This document shows positions 45,476 through 54,461 of a DNA stretch of 64,000 bases, piece after piece. Both the position numbers and the translations under genes were made by a program. Under the pieces are notes generated by a model that did not search any database, was not told the origin of the DNA, and worked only from the letters and a program-made list of their open reading frames with translations. The DNA comes from Fredinandcohnia onubensis (GTDB taxonomy: Bacteria > Bacillota > Bacilli > Bacillales > Bacillaceae_L), in contig NZ_JAPSKV010000001.1 of the NCBI RefSeq assembly GCF_031181385.1, positions 310,001 to 374,000 on the forward strand. The letters are read 5' to 3'. Numbering within the stretch: the stretch's first letter is position 1; each line of letters begins with the position of its first letter.

Positions 45476-45563
45476 GTCGTCCTAAGACAAGGGGATAGGA
45501 TTGTGTCCCAGCTTAGGGCTAGGTAGGGAAAGAAAAAATTAGGTGGGACACTGACGTGTCCCA
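45476..45563. repeat. GGGACAG-type repeat with stem after the quinoprotein gene
   Basis: It contains TCGTCCTAAGACAAGGGGAT and ends in AGGTGGGACACTGACGTGTCCCACCT (20-base core GGTGGGACAC...GTGTCCCACC), which folds into a strong stem with a tiny loop between two converging genes. It probably terminates both. Confidence 0.7.
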
Positions 45564-45564
45564 C

Positions 45565-47418
45565 CTATTTATGCAAGAATATACGCTCTGTTGGCAGTTT
45601 GATTTCAACAAGTGTAGTTTCTTTTTTACTATCAAATGTTATTTGACCTTGGAATTCGCTTGTCACGATTCCTTGGATGATGGATAAGCCTAATGAACTT
45701 GACTTGGACATGTCAAAACTCTCTGGAAAACCACGGCCATTGTCTTCCACGGATAAATAGATTGTATTTTCAAGCCTCTTGCATTTTATCACAATCATTC
45801 CGATATCATCGTCAGCAAAAGCATGTTTAAAGCAGTTAATGACTAATTCGTTAATGATTAGTGCAATAGATGTAGCTTTATTATAAGGAATGAAAATATC
45901 ATCAAGGTCTAGTTCAATTGTTACTTTCGGATTGTTATTGATAATGCTAATGATTGACTCGATAATTAGTTTCACGTTAATGATACTTCTGCCTAGTTTA
46001 TCCTTTGAAAGGAGGTTATGAACAGAAGCAATACTTTTGATCCGTAAAATAATGCTATCTAATATTTCATCAACGGATTGCTCTGGGTTATTTTGCACAA
46101 ACATTTTCTGCAATGAAATAAGCCCAACGATGGATTGAAGATTGTTTTTAATTCGATGGTGGCTTTCTTGGAGGAGAGCCGATCTTCCCATTAATCTTGT
46201 ATCTTCAATTGCAATTGCTGCATGTCGAGCTAACGCTGATAAAAATTTCGTCTCCTCTTTTGAATGAACATACAGATTCTCATAAGAAACCTGAATAATC
46301 CCTGTTACTTGTGAACGAATTAGTACGGGGATACAGATAATCGTTTTCACATTCTCAATTTTTTCAAACAAAGAGGGAAAAACGGTATCATTTTTATTGG
46401 CGTAATAGACATCATTTCCCTTCGCGATTCTTAAAATGGCCTCATTCGTTAATTGAGCGCTTACTGTTTGTTTGTTTTTATATTCAAAATCATCAATAAT
46501 ACTCCACGTGAACTCATCGATTAATTTAATCGAACTACTGTCAGCGTTCATCACTCTTGTAACTTCTTTCGCTAAAAGTAACAAAACATCTTTCAACTCA
46601 TATTCAGACGTCAAAAATTCTGCTGCCTTAAAGACAGCGTCAAGAACTGTTTGCGTTTCTTCGTCTTTATACTCATCATTATCGTTAAAATTGTAATTCT
46701 CAATTTTCTTTAGTAATTTTTGAGGGTCAGCTTTTGCTTCATCAGCTGCCATTTCAGCAGTAAGATTCCCATTGGAAATGATTGTGATTCGATCCGCAAG
46801 TTTTAAAGCATCCTCCCATTGTTTGGTTATATAGAGAATGCTTCCGCCAGTATCTTTAAATTGTTTCATGATGTTATATAACTTTGAAGCATTTATATCA
46901 GAAAGTCCTTCCATTGGTTCTTGAAGTATGATGATTTCAGGGCTTTGCATAAAGCCTCTTGCAATATAAACGATTCTTCTTTCTTCATCAGTGAGGTTTT
47001 TTACCTTCCTTTTATAATCAAATTGAAAATCAAGCTGAGTTAAAACTTTTTCTGCATTTTTATTCACTTTTTTCCAATCCACAAAAGGTGAAAATCTACG
47101 TGTTGGTATGGATAGCAAATTGAGATTTTCAGCGATAGAAAAGTTTTTTATTAACAAAGGTTTTTGTTGTAAAATTTCAATTCTATTTTTTACATGCTTA
47201 TGGCTCTTTAACATTTTGTCTTTGAATCTAACTTCACCACTCAAACCATGGTTTTCAAATAAATTTTTTAATGCCTGTATGAATACCTTTTGTTCAGAAC
47301 TATTCTTTATAATAAAAGCATGTATTTCAGAATATTTCAGATTAAAGTTAAGATTATTGATATCTCCATCTGGACTTGAAAAAGTTATATTATTACACTC
47401 CAATATAAACTCACTCAA
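45565..47418 (-). CDS. Histidine kinase with degenerate ABC-ATPase and GAF domains
   Basis: The 617-residue soluble protein has three parts. Residues 1-225 follow an ABC ATPase of the sugar-importer type, but the Walker A loop is lost (IIKNSSEQKVF), the signature motif reads LTDEERRIVYIARG and Walker B ends LQEP. Residues about 255-405 form a GAF domain. Residues 410-617 form a HisKA_2-type kinase with phosphorylatable His420/His421 in ESHHRIKNNLQS, an N box INELVINCFKHA and the G box VEDNGRGFP. It is divergent from an ANTAR response regulator and sits next to a sugar ABC importer. The dead ABC part may sense or dock to that importer; this is inference. Confidence 0.82.
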   Translation of the reverse strand: MSEFILECNNITFSSPDGDINNLNFNLKYSEIHAFIIKNSSEQKVFIQALKNLFENHGLSGEVRFKDKMLKSHKHVKNRIEILQQKPLLIKNFSIAENLNLLSIPTRRFSPFVDWKKVNKNAEKVLTQLDFQFDYKRKVKNLTDEERRIVYIARGFMQSPEIIILQEPMEGLSDINASKLYNIMKQFKDTGGSILYITKQWEDALKLADRITIISNGNLTAEMAADEAKADPQKLLKKIENYNFNDNDEYKDEETQTVLDAVFKAAEFLTSEYELKDVLLLLAKEVTRVMNADSSSIKLIDEFTWSIIDDFEYKNKQTVSAQLTNEAILRIAKGNDVYYANKNDTVFPSLFEKIENVKTIICIPVLIRSQVTGIIQVSYENLYVHSKEETKFLSALARHAAIAIEDTRLMGRSALLQESHHRIKNNLQSIVGLISLQKMFVQNNPEQSVDEILDSIILRIKSIASVHNLLSKDKLGRSIINVKLIIESIISIINNNPKVTIELDLDDIFIPYNKATSIALIINELVINCFKHAFADDDIGMIVIKCKRLENTIYLSVEDNGRGFPESFDMSKSSSLGLSIIQGIVTSEFQGQITFDSKKETTLVEIKLPTERIFLHK

Positions 47419-47694
47419 GCGAATACCCCCGTTCGAAAGAAAACTTGTGATTTTTATATAAACGAAATAATTCTATTTCAAAATAATTCAATTGCCTTTC
47501 TATGATGATAAATCATTTTCAAGATAACGACAAATCAAACTATCTACTTCAACTAGTAATCTTATGAATTTTTATAATAGCAGACAAATTTCGACTGTTT
47601 TCGCTTTCATTTTCAGATAAACTTATATATAATTTGGGTAGAAGAAATGGACCTCTTCTTTGAAGATGTAACAATAAATAGGGTGGTGATAACC

Positions 47695-48288
47695 ATGTCT
47701 CAGTCCTTACGAATTTTAATTGCCGAGGATGAATTTCTAGTATTAATGGCTACAAAATCCTATGTAGAAAGGCTAGGTCATGAAGTGGTTGGCGTTGCTA
47801 CAGATGGTGAAAATGCAGTTGAACTTGCATTGGAAAAAAAGCCTGATCTCGTCATTATGGACATTAACATGCCTAACCTGGATGGAATTGACGCCATTAG
47901 GAAGATTAATGAAACCCTTTTTATTCCGAGTATAATTGTAAGCGGTTATCATGATGAACAATTAATTAATAGAGCAACTGAAGAAGGTGTACTCTATTAT
48001 TTACTAAAACCTATTGATATAGAAGAACTAAAAATTGCGATCAATATTAGCCAGGCCAAATTTGAGGAGTTTAAGAAATTACAGGATGAGTTACAAAGTA
48101 CGAAGAATGCATTAGAAGCACGAAAGCATATTGAAAAAGCAAAAGGGATTATCATGGATCGGATGAATTTGAAGGAACCAGAAGCGATGAAGCGATTACA
48201 GAAAATGAGTCGTGATAAAAATAAGAAGTTAGTTGTAATCGCGAAAGAGCTCATTGAAGCAGATTCTTTATTTCGTTCAAATGGGTAA
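47695..48288 (+). CDS. Response regulator with ANTAR RNA-binding domain
   Basis: The 197-residue protein has a receiver domain with Asp56 in VIMDINMP, acidic residues in IAEDEF and Lys in YLLKPID. A linker coiled coil and a C-terminal ANTAR domain (HIEKAKGIIMDRMNLKEPEAM and MSRDKNKKL) follow. ANTAR proteins bind paired hexaloop hairpins in nascent RNA and prevent termination, as EutV does. The ATG at 47695 is preferred because GGTGGTGAT precedes it. The divergent gene encodes a HisKA_2 kinase, the usual partner type. The probable RNA target is the leader at 48445-48571. Confidence 0.9.
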   Translation: MSQSLRILIAEDEFLVLMATKSYVERLGHEVVGVATDGENAVELALEKKPDLVIMDINMPNLDGIDAIRKINETLFIPSIIVSGYHDEQLINRATEEGVLYYLLKPIDIEELKIAINISQAKFEEFKKLQDELQSTKNALEARKHIEKAKGIIMDRMNLKEPEAMKRLQKMSRDKNKKLVVIAKELIEADSLFRSNG

Positions 48289-48444
48289 AATTGTTAGTTT
48301 AAAATAGTACTTGACTATTAGAAAACGTCACAATATACTATAAATATAGTTACAAAGACATTACAAATGTATAAATTAGTTGATAACTATACTCATGTGT
48401 GGTATAGCGAATTACAACCGTTTTCAATGAACTTAATATAATGT

Positions 48445-48571
48445 AAATTTTATACTTATGGCTGGTGTAAAATTTATGATGGCTATGGGTGCCTTATATA
48501 CGTAATCTTTTATTCTCTCTTTTTGTAGAGTGTAAAAAGTATTACGTGTTTAAGGCACCCTTTTGTTTTTT
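48445..48571 (+). promoter_or_regulatory. Candidate ANTAR-controlled leader with terminator
   Basis: A first hairpin (arms 48445-48457 and 48464-48475) presents ATGGCT (48458-48463) in its loop. A second ATGGCT lies at 48479-48484, just before a strong terminator (GGGTGCCTTA...TAAGGCACCC, outer arms from 48487 and to 48560, then TTTTGTTTTTT). A and G at loop positions 1 and 4 match the ANTAR target rule. The pairing around the second copy is not clear by eye. The leader lies between the ANTAR gene and the sugar ABC operon. The remaining gap to 48786 has no gene. Confidence 0.65.
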
Positions 48572-48786
48572 GTTAGTAATGAAAGCGATTTTATCGGATG
48601 ACCATTGAAAGGGGTGATGTGGCAAGAAATAGTAGTTACAACAACTGGTTGTGATGGGGATGAAATATGAAGGTAATCGTTTATCTGATCTGACATCAGT
48701 GAACATGTAACCGCTTTATATTCATTCTGTTTACAATATTCTATTAACAAATTTTATTTCTAATAAAAAACAGGGGGTATACACCA

Positions 48787-49743
48787 ATGAAAAGTTTGAA
48801 AAAGTTAGTTGTACTTGCACTAGCATTACTTTTATTCGTTGCAGCAGGTTGTTCTAACCAAAGCAATGCAAGTGGTGGCGAAGGTGACGGAGAAGCGAAG
48901 AAAGAAAAGATTAAAATCGGTATGTCTTTCCAAGAGATGAACAATCCTTACTTCATTTCAATGAAAGAAGCATTTGAAGAGGCAGCTGCGCAAATTGGTG
49001 CTGAAACTGTTATTGCAGACGCTCAACATGACGTATCAAAACAAATTAACGATATTTCTGACATGCTTCAGAAAGATATTGATATTCTATTAATCAACCC
49101 TACTGACAGTGAAGGTGTTGAAGGTGCAGTAGAAGCTGCGAAAGAAGCAGGCGTGATCGTTGTAGCTATTGATGCTCAAGCTAAAGGTCCTATCGATTCT
49201 TTCGTAGGTTCAAGAAACTATGATGCTGGTTATTTAGCTGGTAAACAAATGGTTGAAGATTTAGGTGGACAAGGTAAAGTTGCAATCCTTGACGGTATTC
49301 CAGTTGTACCGATCCTAGAGCGTGTACGTGGTTTTGAAGATGCTGTTAAAGAGGCTCCAGGAATCGAAATTGTTGACAAACAAAATGGTAAACAAGATAG
49401 AGCTGAAGCAATGAAGGTTACAGAAAACATGTTACAAGCAAATCCAGATTTAAAAGCAATTTTTAGTGTTAACGATGAAGGTGCACTAGGTACTCTAGGT
49501 GCAATTGAAGCATCTGGTAAAGATGTATCAATCTACAGTGTTGACGGACACCCAGAAGCGATCGAAGCAATCACAAAAGGCGGACCGTTTAAAGCAACTA
49601 CTGCTCAATTCCCAAGAGACCAAGTAAGAATCGGACTTGGTATGGCATTGGCTAAGCTTTGGGGTGCAGAGGTAGTTCCTACTGAAGTTCCAATCGATGT
49701 AGAACTACAAACGAAAGAAAACGCTGCAGACTTTAGCTGGTAA
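48787..49743 (+). CDS. Sugar-binding lipoprotein of a ribose-type ABC importer
   Basis: The 318-residue protein has a lipobox (LFVAAGC, Cys22) and a type I periplasmic-binding fold of the RbsB/YtfQ group: KIGMSFQEMNNPYFISMKEA, DILLINPTDSEGVEGAVEAA and FSVNDEGALGTLGAIEASG. It captures a sugar or polyol outside the membrane and passes it to the permease encoded downstream. AGGGGGT precedes the ATG. It is the first gene of the transport and catabolic operon behind the putative ANTAR leader. Ligand unknown; a pentose or pentitol is suggested by the downstream enzymes. Confidence 0.9.
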   Translation: MKSLKKLVVLALALLLFVAAGCSNQSNASGGEGDGEAKKEKIKIGMSFQEMNNPYFISMKEAFEEAAAQIGAETVIADAQHDVSKQINDISDMLQKDIDILLINPTDSEGVEGAVEAAKEAGVIVVAIDAQAKGPIDSFVGSRNYDAGYLAGKQMVEDLGGQGKVAILDGIPVVPILERVRGFEDAVKEAPGIEIVDKQNGKQDRAEAMKVTENMLQANPDLKAIFSVNDEGALGTLGAIEASGKDVSIYSVDGHPEAIEAITKGGPFKATTAQFPRDQVRIGLGMALAKLWGAEVVPTEVPIDVELQTKENAADFSW

Positions 49744-49754
49744 TTTTTAAAAAT

Positions 49755-49782
49755 GGGCGCTTTTGCAAAATTGCATGGCGCC
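49755..49782 (+). promoter_or_regulatory. Intercistronic hairpin after the binding-protein gene
   Basis: GGCGC (49756-49760) pairs with GCGCC (49778-49782), and an inner TGCAA/TTGCA stem extends it. No T run follows, so it is more likely to protect the upstream message from decay, giving excess binding protein over ATPase, as is common in ABC operons. Confidence 0.6.
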
Positions 49783-49817
49783 TCTCCTAAATATGTGTAA
49801 GAAGGAAGGTGATTGCT

Positions 49818-51317
49818 GTGGATAACATACTAGAGATTGAGAATATTACCAAGGAATTTCCTGGGGTAAAAGCGTTAAAAGGAGTTAGTTTTAATATTAG
49901 ACGCGGTGAGGTTCATGCATTAGTTGGAGAAAATGGCGCTGGAAAATCGACACTGATGAAAATCCTTTCTGGTGTGTATACTCCTACTGCAGGAAAAATT
50001 CGTTTAGATGGAAATGAAGTAACATTCAAAGATCCTAAGCAAGCACAGCAATTAGGGGTTAGTATTATTCACCAGGAGTTCAGTTTAATTCCTTATTTAA
50101 GCGGTGTAGATAATATTTTCTTAGGTCGTGAGAAAAAGCAAGCGAATGGATTATTAAACAGAAAAAAGATGCGTAAGGAAGCAGAAGAAGTATTACAAAG
50201 ATTAAATGCAGATATTGACTTAAACAAGCCTGTCGCACATTTAAGTGTGGCCAACCAACAATTTATAGAAATTGCAAAAGCAATTGCAATCGATACGAAA
50301 GTATTAATTTTTGACGAACCAACAGCTAGTTTAACTGGTAAAGAAATCGACAAGTTATTTGAATTAATTAATAAATTGAAAGCTGATGGTGTAACCATTA
50401 TATATATATCGCACCACTTAGAGGAAATTCTAGCAATGTGCGACCGCTTCACCTGTTTACGTGATGGTGAGTTTGTTGGAACAAGAGATGTAAAGGATTC
50501 TACCAAACAAGATATTGTAAAAATGATGGTAGGCCGTGAAATAGTCAATGCGTTTCCTGAAAAACCAGCAAAGACTGGGAATGAAGAAGTATTATTAGAA
50601 GTTAAGAAAATGGCTAATAAACAAATTCATGATATTCAATTTAAGCTGAAAAAGGGAGAAATCATTGGAATTGCTGGCCTAGTAGGTTCCGGACGAACAG
50701 AGGTTGTAAGGGCATTAATAGGGGCTGATGATTCACAAGTAAAAGATGTTCACATCAGTGGGCAAAAGGTATCTATTAAGAACCCAACTGATGCACTTGC
50801 ACATGGCATCGCACTAATTCCGGAGAGTCGAAAAACACAAGGTCTCGTACTCAGTCAATCCATAAAAAATAATATTAGTATTCCAATTTTGAAAGATTTG
50901 TCAAACTTCTTAAGAATTATTAATAAGAAAAAAGAAAACGAAATTGTTGAGAAATCCATTCAAGACCTCTTAATCAAAACACCAAGCAGCACACAGTTGG
51001 TAAAAAATCTGAGTGGGGGAAATCAACAAAAGGTTGTTCTAGCCAAATGGTTAAATACAGATTGTAAAATATTAATCTTTGATGAACCTACCCGTGGAAT
51101 TGATATCGGGGCTAAGGAAGAAATTTATAAACTAATGAGAAGATTAGCAGATGAAGGACTTTCTATCATCATGATTTCCTCAGAATTACCTGAAATTTTA
51201 GGGATGAGTGACCGAGTGCTTGTTATGCACAAAGGAAGAATAAAGGGAGAACTTCCAGGAAATGAAGCAACTTCAGAAAAAGTAATGTATTTTGCAACGG
51301 GTGGTGCGGATGAATGA
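49818..51317 (+). CDS. Sugar ABC importer ATPase (RbsA/AraG/XylG type)
   Basis: The protein is a tandem ABC ATPase. The first half has Walker A GENGAGKSTLMK, signature LSVANQQFIEIAKAI and Walker B LIFDEPTAS. The second half has the usual degenerate Walker A (GLVGSGRTEV), signature LSGGNQQKVVLAKWL and LIFDEPTRGID. This double layout is that of monosaccharide importers. The GTG at 49818 is chosen because AAGGTG lies about 8 bases upstream; the upstream GTG at 49809 is within that site. It overlaps the permease start by four bases. Confidence 0.92.
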   Translation: MDNILEIENITKEFPGVKALKGVSFNIRRGEVHALVGENGAGKSTLMKILSGVYTPTAGKIRLDGNEVTFKDPKQAQQLGVSIIHQEFSLIPYLSGVDNIFLGREKKQANGLLNRKKMRKEAEEVLQRLNADIDLNKPVAHLSVANQQFIEIAKAIAIDTKVLIFDEPTASLTGKEIDKLFELINKLKADGVTIIYISHHLEEILAMCDRFTCLRDGEFVGTRDVKDSTKQDIVKMMVGREIVNAFPEKPAKTGNEEVLLEVKKMANKQIHDIQFKLKKGEIIGIAGLVGSGRTEVVRALIGADDSQVKDVHISGQKVSIKNPTDALAHGIALIPESRKTQGLVLSQSIKNNISIPILKDLSNFLRIINKKKENEIVEKSIQDLLIKTPSSTQLVKNLSGGNQQKVVLAKWLNTDCKILIFDEPTRGIDIGAKEEIYKLMRRLADEGLSIIMISSELPEILGMSDRVLVMHKGRIKGELPGNEATSEKVMYFATGGADE

Positions 51318-52285
51318 GTGAACTAGATTATAAGAGAAGAGGATCTAGCGTTAAGGACTTGTTAAAGTATCCAGAAATGTTAACGCTGATTGGATTTTTA
51401 GTATTATGTATATTCTTTTCCATTACAGCAGAAAGCTTTTTAACGGCAGATAATATCTCAAATATTATCAGACAAGTTTCGATAAACGGGATATTAGCAG
51501 TTGGGATGACTTTTGTTATCTTAACAGGTGGTATTGATTTATCAGTTGGTTCAGTAATGGCACTTACGGGAACTATTATAGCGGGTATGATGATTAATAC
51601 TGGATTACCTCCAGTTGTAGCCGTATTAATTGGTATCGTTTTAGGTGCAGTTCTTGGATATATCAACGGTTTATTTACAGCTTATGCAAAAATACCGGCG
51701 ATTATTGTTACATTAGCCATGATGGAGGCTGCACGTGGTTTAGCGCTTCTATATACAGGTGGTTATCCACTTTCAGGACTACCAAGTTCATATAATTTTA
51801 TCGGTAGAGGATATTTATTTGGGGTTATTCCAATGCCTGCCGTTATTATGATTCTGGTCTTTATCGCAGCTTATATCATTTTAAACCATTTACCAATCGG
51901 CCGTTATATTTACGCGCTTGGCGGTAATGAGGAAGCAGTTAGATTATCTGGTGTCAAGGTAAAACGTATCAAAACTTTTGTATATATAGTTAGTGGTGTT
52001 ACAGCTGCTATTAGTGGAATGATCATGACTTCAAGACTTTCTTCAGGGCAACCAATGGCAGGGGAAGGTTATGAGTTAGATGCCATCGCTGCAGTTGTAT
52101 TAGGTGGAACAAGCATCGCGGGTGGCCGTGGACATATTTTTGGAACATTACTAGGTGCTCTATTATTAGGTGTTTTAAGTAATGGATTAAACCTAATGGG
52201 TGTATCTCCATATGTACAACGTGTACTTAAAGGTGTGATTATCGTTGGTGCTATCTACTATAGTAGTACTCGTCAAAAAGACTAA
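51314..52285 (+). CDS. Sugar ABC importer permease (RbsC type)
   Basis: This 323-residue membrane protein has eight to ten helices and the RbsC/AraH landmarks: NGILAVGMTFVILTGGIDLS near the start, YINGLFTAYAKIPAIIVTLA, and the coupling EAA-like segment GGNEEAVRLSGVKVKRIK. It forms the channel with the ATPase encoded by the overlapping upstream gene (ATGA overlap). Together with the lipoprotein it completes one importer. Substrate is inferred from the catabolic genes that follow. Confidence 0.92.
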   Translation: MSELDYKRRGSSVKDLLKYPEMLTLIGFLVLCIFFSITAESFLTADNISNIIRQVSINGILAVGMTFVILTGGIDLSVGSVMALTGTIIAGMMINTGLPPVVAVLIGIVLGAVLGYINGLFTAYAKIPAIIVTLAMMEAARGLALLYTGGYPLSGLPSSYNFIGRGYLFGVIPMPAVIMILVFIAAYIILNHLPIGRYIYALGGNEEAVRLSGVKVKRIKTFVYIVSGVTAAISGMIMTSRLSSGQPMAGEGYELDAIAAVVLGGTSIAGGRGHIFGTLLGALLLGVLSNGLNLMGVSPYVQRVLKGVIIVGAIYYSSTRQKD

Positions 52286-52370
52286 TATACTAGAATAACA
52301 TGCATGCGTTAACAATATGTAAGTTTTTATATTCTATTAAAATTCTAAACATACAGGGAGATGTAGAACA

Positions 52371-53447
52371 ATGTCAGTATTACCAGAAACAATGAAAGCT
52401 GTAGTAGCACATGGTCCAGAGGATTACCGAGTTGAGGAAGTTGCAGTTCCAAAGGCTGGACCAGGGGAAGTTATCATCAAAGTCGAAGCTTGTGGTATTT
52501 GTGGTAGTGATTTAAAGGCATATCATGGTTCTGCAATGTATTGGGGTGGAGAAGACCCTTGGATGAAAGCACCAGTTATTCCAGGACATGAATTCTATGG
52601 AATTGTGGCTGAATTAGGAGTAGGTGCTGCAGAAAAACACGGATTGGCGGTTGGTGATCGCGTAACAACTGACCAAATTAATCCATGTGGAAAATGTAAG
52701 TTCTGTAAAACAGGTAAGTACTGGATGTGTGATGTTCACAACATTTATGGTTTCCAAAAAGACATTGCCGAAGGAGCTTGGGCTGAATATATGAAATTCA
52801 GCGACACAGCAACTATTTATAAAATTACGGATGGAGTTACTCCTGAAGAGGCTGCATTAGTTGAGCCAATGGCTTGTGCCGTTCATACCATCCAAAGAGC
52901 AACAATCGAGTTTGAAGATGTAGTTGTACTAGCAGGTGCTGGGACACTTGGTTTATGTATGCTTCAACTCATTAAATTAAAAACACCTAAGAAATTAATC
53001 GTACTCGATGGTAATGAAAACCGCCTAGCTGTTGCGAAAAAATTAGGTGCTGACCTTGTCATCAACCCATTAAAAGAGGACGCAATCAAAATCGTTAAAG
53101 ATTTAACAGACGGTTACGGTTGTGATGTATATATTGAAGCAACTGGTCATCCAAGCGGTGTTACACAAGGCCTAGAAATGGTTAGAAGACTTGGAAGATT
53201 TATCGAATTTAGCGTATTTGGTTCAGAAGTAACGACTGACTGGAGCGTTATCGGGGACAGAAAAGAATTGGATATTAGAGGATCTCACTTAGGACCTTAC
53301 ACATATCCAATTGCAATCGACCTATTTGAACGTGGCTTATTAACAGCTGAAGGAATTGTTACACATAGCTACAAAGTAGAAGACTTTGTAGAAGCTATGG
53401 ATATGGCACATAATCCAGAAGCGATTAAAGTATTATTAAAACCTTAA
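52371..53447 (+). CDS. Zinc-dependent polyol dehydrogenase (MDR family)
   Basis: The 358-residue medium-chain dehydrogenase has catalytic zinc ligands in CGICGSDLKAYHG and GHEFYGIV, structural zinc cysteines in NPCGKCKFCKTGKYWMC and the Rossmann motif GAGTLGLCMLQ. Asp in VLDGNEN indicates NAD preference. It is close to erythritol/threitol and sorbitol-type dehydrogenases and should oxidise a polyol to a ketose. In this operon, upstream of araD and an AraB-like kinase, a plausible substrate is a pentitol whose ketose enters those steps. GGGAG precedes the ATG. Confidence 0.85.
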   Translation: MSVLPETMKAVVAHGPEDYRVEEVAVPKAGPGEVIIKVEACGICGSDLKAYHGSAMYWGGEDPWMKAPVIPGHEFYGIVAELGVGAAEKHGLAVGDRVTTDQINPCGKCKFCKTGKYWMCDVHNIYGFQKDIAEGAWAEYMKFSDTATIYKITDGVTPEEAALVEPMACAVHTIQRATIEFEDVVVLAGAGTLGLCMLQLIKLKTPKKLIVLDGNENRLAVAKKLGADLVINPLKEDAIKIVKDLTDGYGCDVYIEATGHPSGVTQGLEMVRRLGRFIEFSVFGSEVTTDWSVIGDRKELDIRGSHLGPYTYPIAIDLFERGLLTAEGIVTHSYKVEDFVEAMDMAHNPEAIKVLLKP

Positions 53448-53612
53448 TTAGGGTGTAAAGAAGATCAGATTAATGAAGAGATTTTTGATGTGAGCAAGGG
53501 GCGGTGACTTCAGCGGAATAAAACGTGTCAGAGTAGGCTATACAAAGCTAAACAACACGCAAGATTCGCAAAAAGGAGTCCGCCCTTTTTTTAAGGGGAA
53601 ATCAGAAATAAT

Positions 53613-53640
53613 AAGGCTCGGCTTTTGCCGAGTTTTCTTT
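53613..53640 (+). terminator. Intrinsic terminator between the dehydrogenase and araD
   Basis: GCTCGGC and GCCGAGT around TTTT, followed by TTTCTTT, form a compact stem and T run just before araD. It may attenuate expression of the two downstream enzyme genes relative to the transporter. The preceding 53450-53600 stretch has no gene. Confidence 0.82.
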
Positions 53641-53659
53641 ATAGAACGGAGTGAAAATT

Positions 53660-54364
53660 ATGTTAGAAGAATTAAAACAGAAAGTATTAGAAGCGAATCT
53701 AGAGCTACCAAAAAGGAACTTAGTCATATTCACTTGGGGGAATGTAAGTGGCATTGACCGCGAAAAGGGCCTTGTTGTTATTAAACCAAGTGGAGTTGCA
53801 TATGAGGATTTGAAAGCTGAAGATTTACCGGTACTCGACTTAGAAGGAAACATCATTGAAGGTAAACTAAATCCTTCGTCAGACACAGCAACACACTTAG
53901 TCTTATATAAGGCATTTCCAGAAATAGGAGGGGTGGTACATACCCACTCACCATGGTGTACAAAATGGGCGCAATCAGGAAGAGCGATTCCTGCATATGG
54001 AACAACACATGCTGATTATTTTTATGGAGACATTCCTTGTACTCGGCACATGACTCCGTTTGAAATTGACAATGATTATGAGCACAATACTGGTGAAGTA
54101 ATTGTAGAGACATTTAAAAATATCGACCCATCTTCTATTCCAGGTGTCATTGTGAATAACCACGGTCCTTTTAACTGGGGCAAAGATCCAATGAAAGCTG
54201 TAGAAAATGCGGTTGTCATGGAAGAAGTTGCGAAATTTGCTTACTATACTCAAAGTCTATCACCTGAGATTGATGCAATTGACCAACATTTACTAGATAA
54301 ACACTTTTTACGTAAGCATGGGAAAGATGCATATTACGGTCAACAAAAGAAGGTAAATAGCTAA
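53660..54364 (+). CDS. araD: L-ribulose-5-phosphate 4-epimerase
   Basis: This 234-residue class II aldolase-fold protein has [18 protein letters not shown], the metal-site motif [14 protein letters not shown], a third histidine in NNHGPFNWG and the family-specific tail [18 protein letters not shown]. It interconverts L-ribulose 5-phosphate and D-xylulose 5-phosphate. The ATG at 53660 has GGAGTG upstream; a GTG three codons earlier lies in that site. A second, broken araD tail occurs at 58190-58335, about 3.8 kb downstream. Confidence 0.92.
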   Translation: MLEELKQKVLEANLELPKRNLVIFTWGNVSGIDREKGLVVIKPSGVAYEDLKAEDLPVLDLEGNIIEGKLNPSSDTATHLVLYKAFPEIGGVVHTHSPWCTKWAQSGRAIPAYGTTHADYFYGDIPCTRHMTPFEIDNDYEHNTGEVIVETFKNIDPSSIPGVIVNNHGPFNWGKDPMKAVENAVVMEEVAKFAYYTQSLSPEIDAIDQHLLDKHFLRKHGKDAYYGQQKKVNS

Positions 54365-54442
54365 ATGGGACAGAGGGACAGGTCACTTGTCCCAGGAAAA
54401 ATACGGTGGGACAGGGGACCTGTCCCCTTGTCCCGCGCCAAT
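54365..54442. repeat. GGGACAGGTCC / GGGACCTGTCCC inverted repeat block
   Basis: The block reads GGGACAGAGGGACAGGTCAC, TTGTCCC, a short spacer, then GGTGGGACAGGGGACCTGTC and CCCTTGTCCCGCG. It is an inverted pair of the window-wide repeat family in the gap between araD and the kinase. An artificial N-terminal extension of the kinase frame runs through it. Confidence 0.8.
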
Positions 54443-54461
54443 TACTAGAGGGGGTCGTAAC

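Noticed and set aside
45565-47418. Reading this gene as an ABC transporter ATPase
   Set aside because: The Walker A lysine and a normal signature motif are absent, and the C-terminal half is a complete HisKA_2 kinase.
54387-54461. N-terminal extension of the carbohydrate kinase
   Set aside because: These 25 codons are read from the GGGACAGG repeat. The real start is the GTG at 54462 with a strong AGAGGGGG ribosome site.
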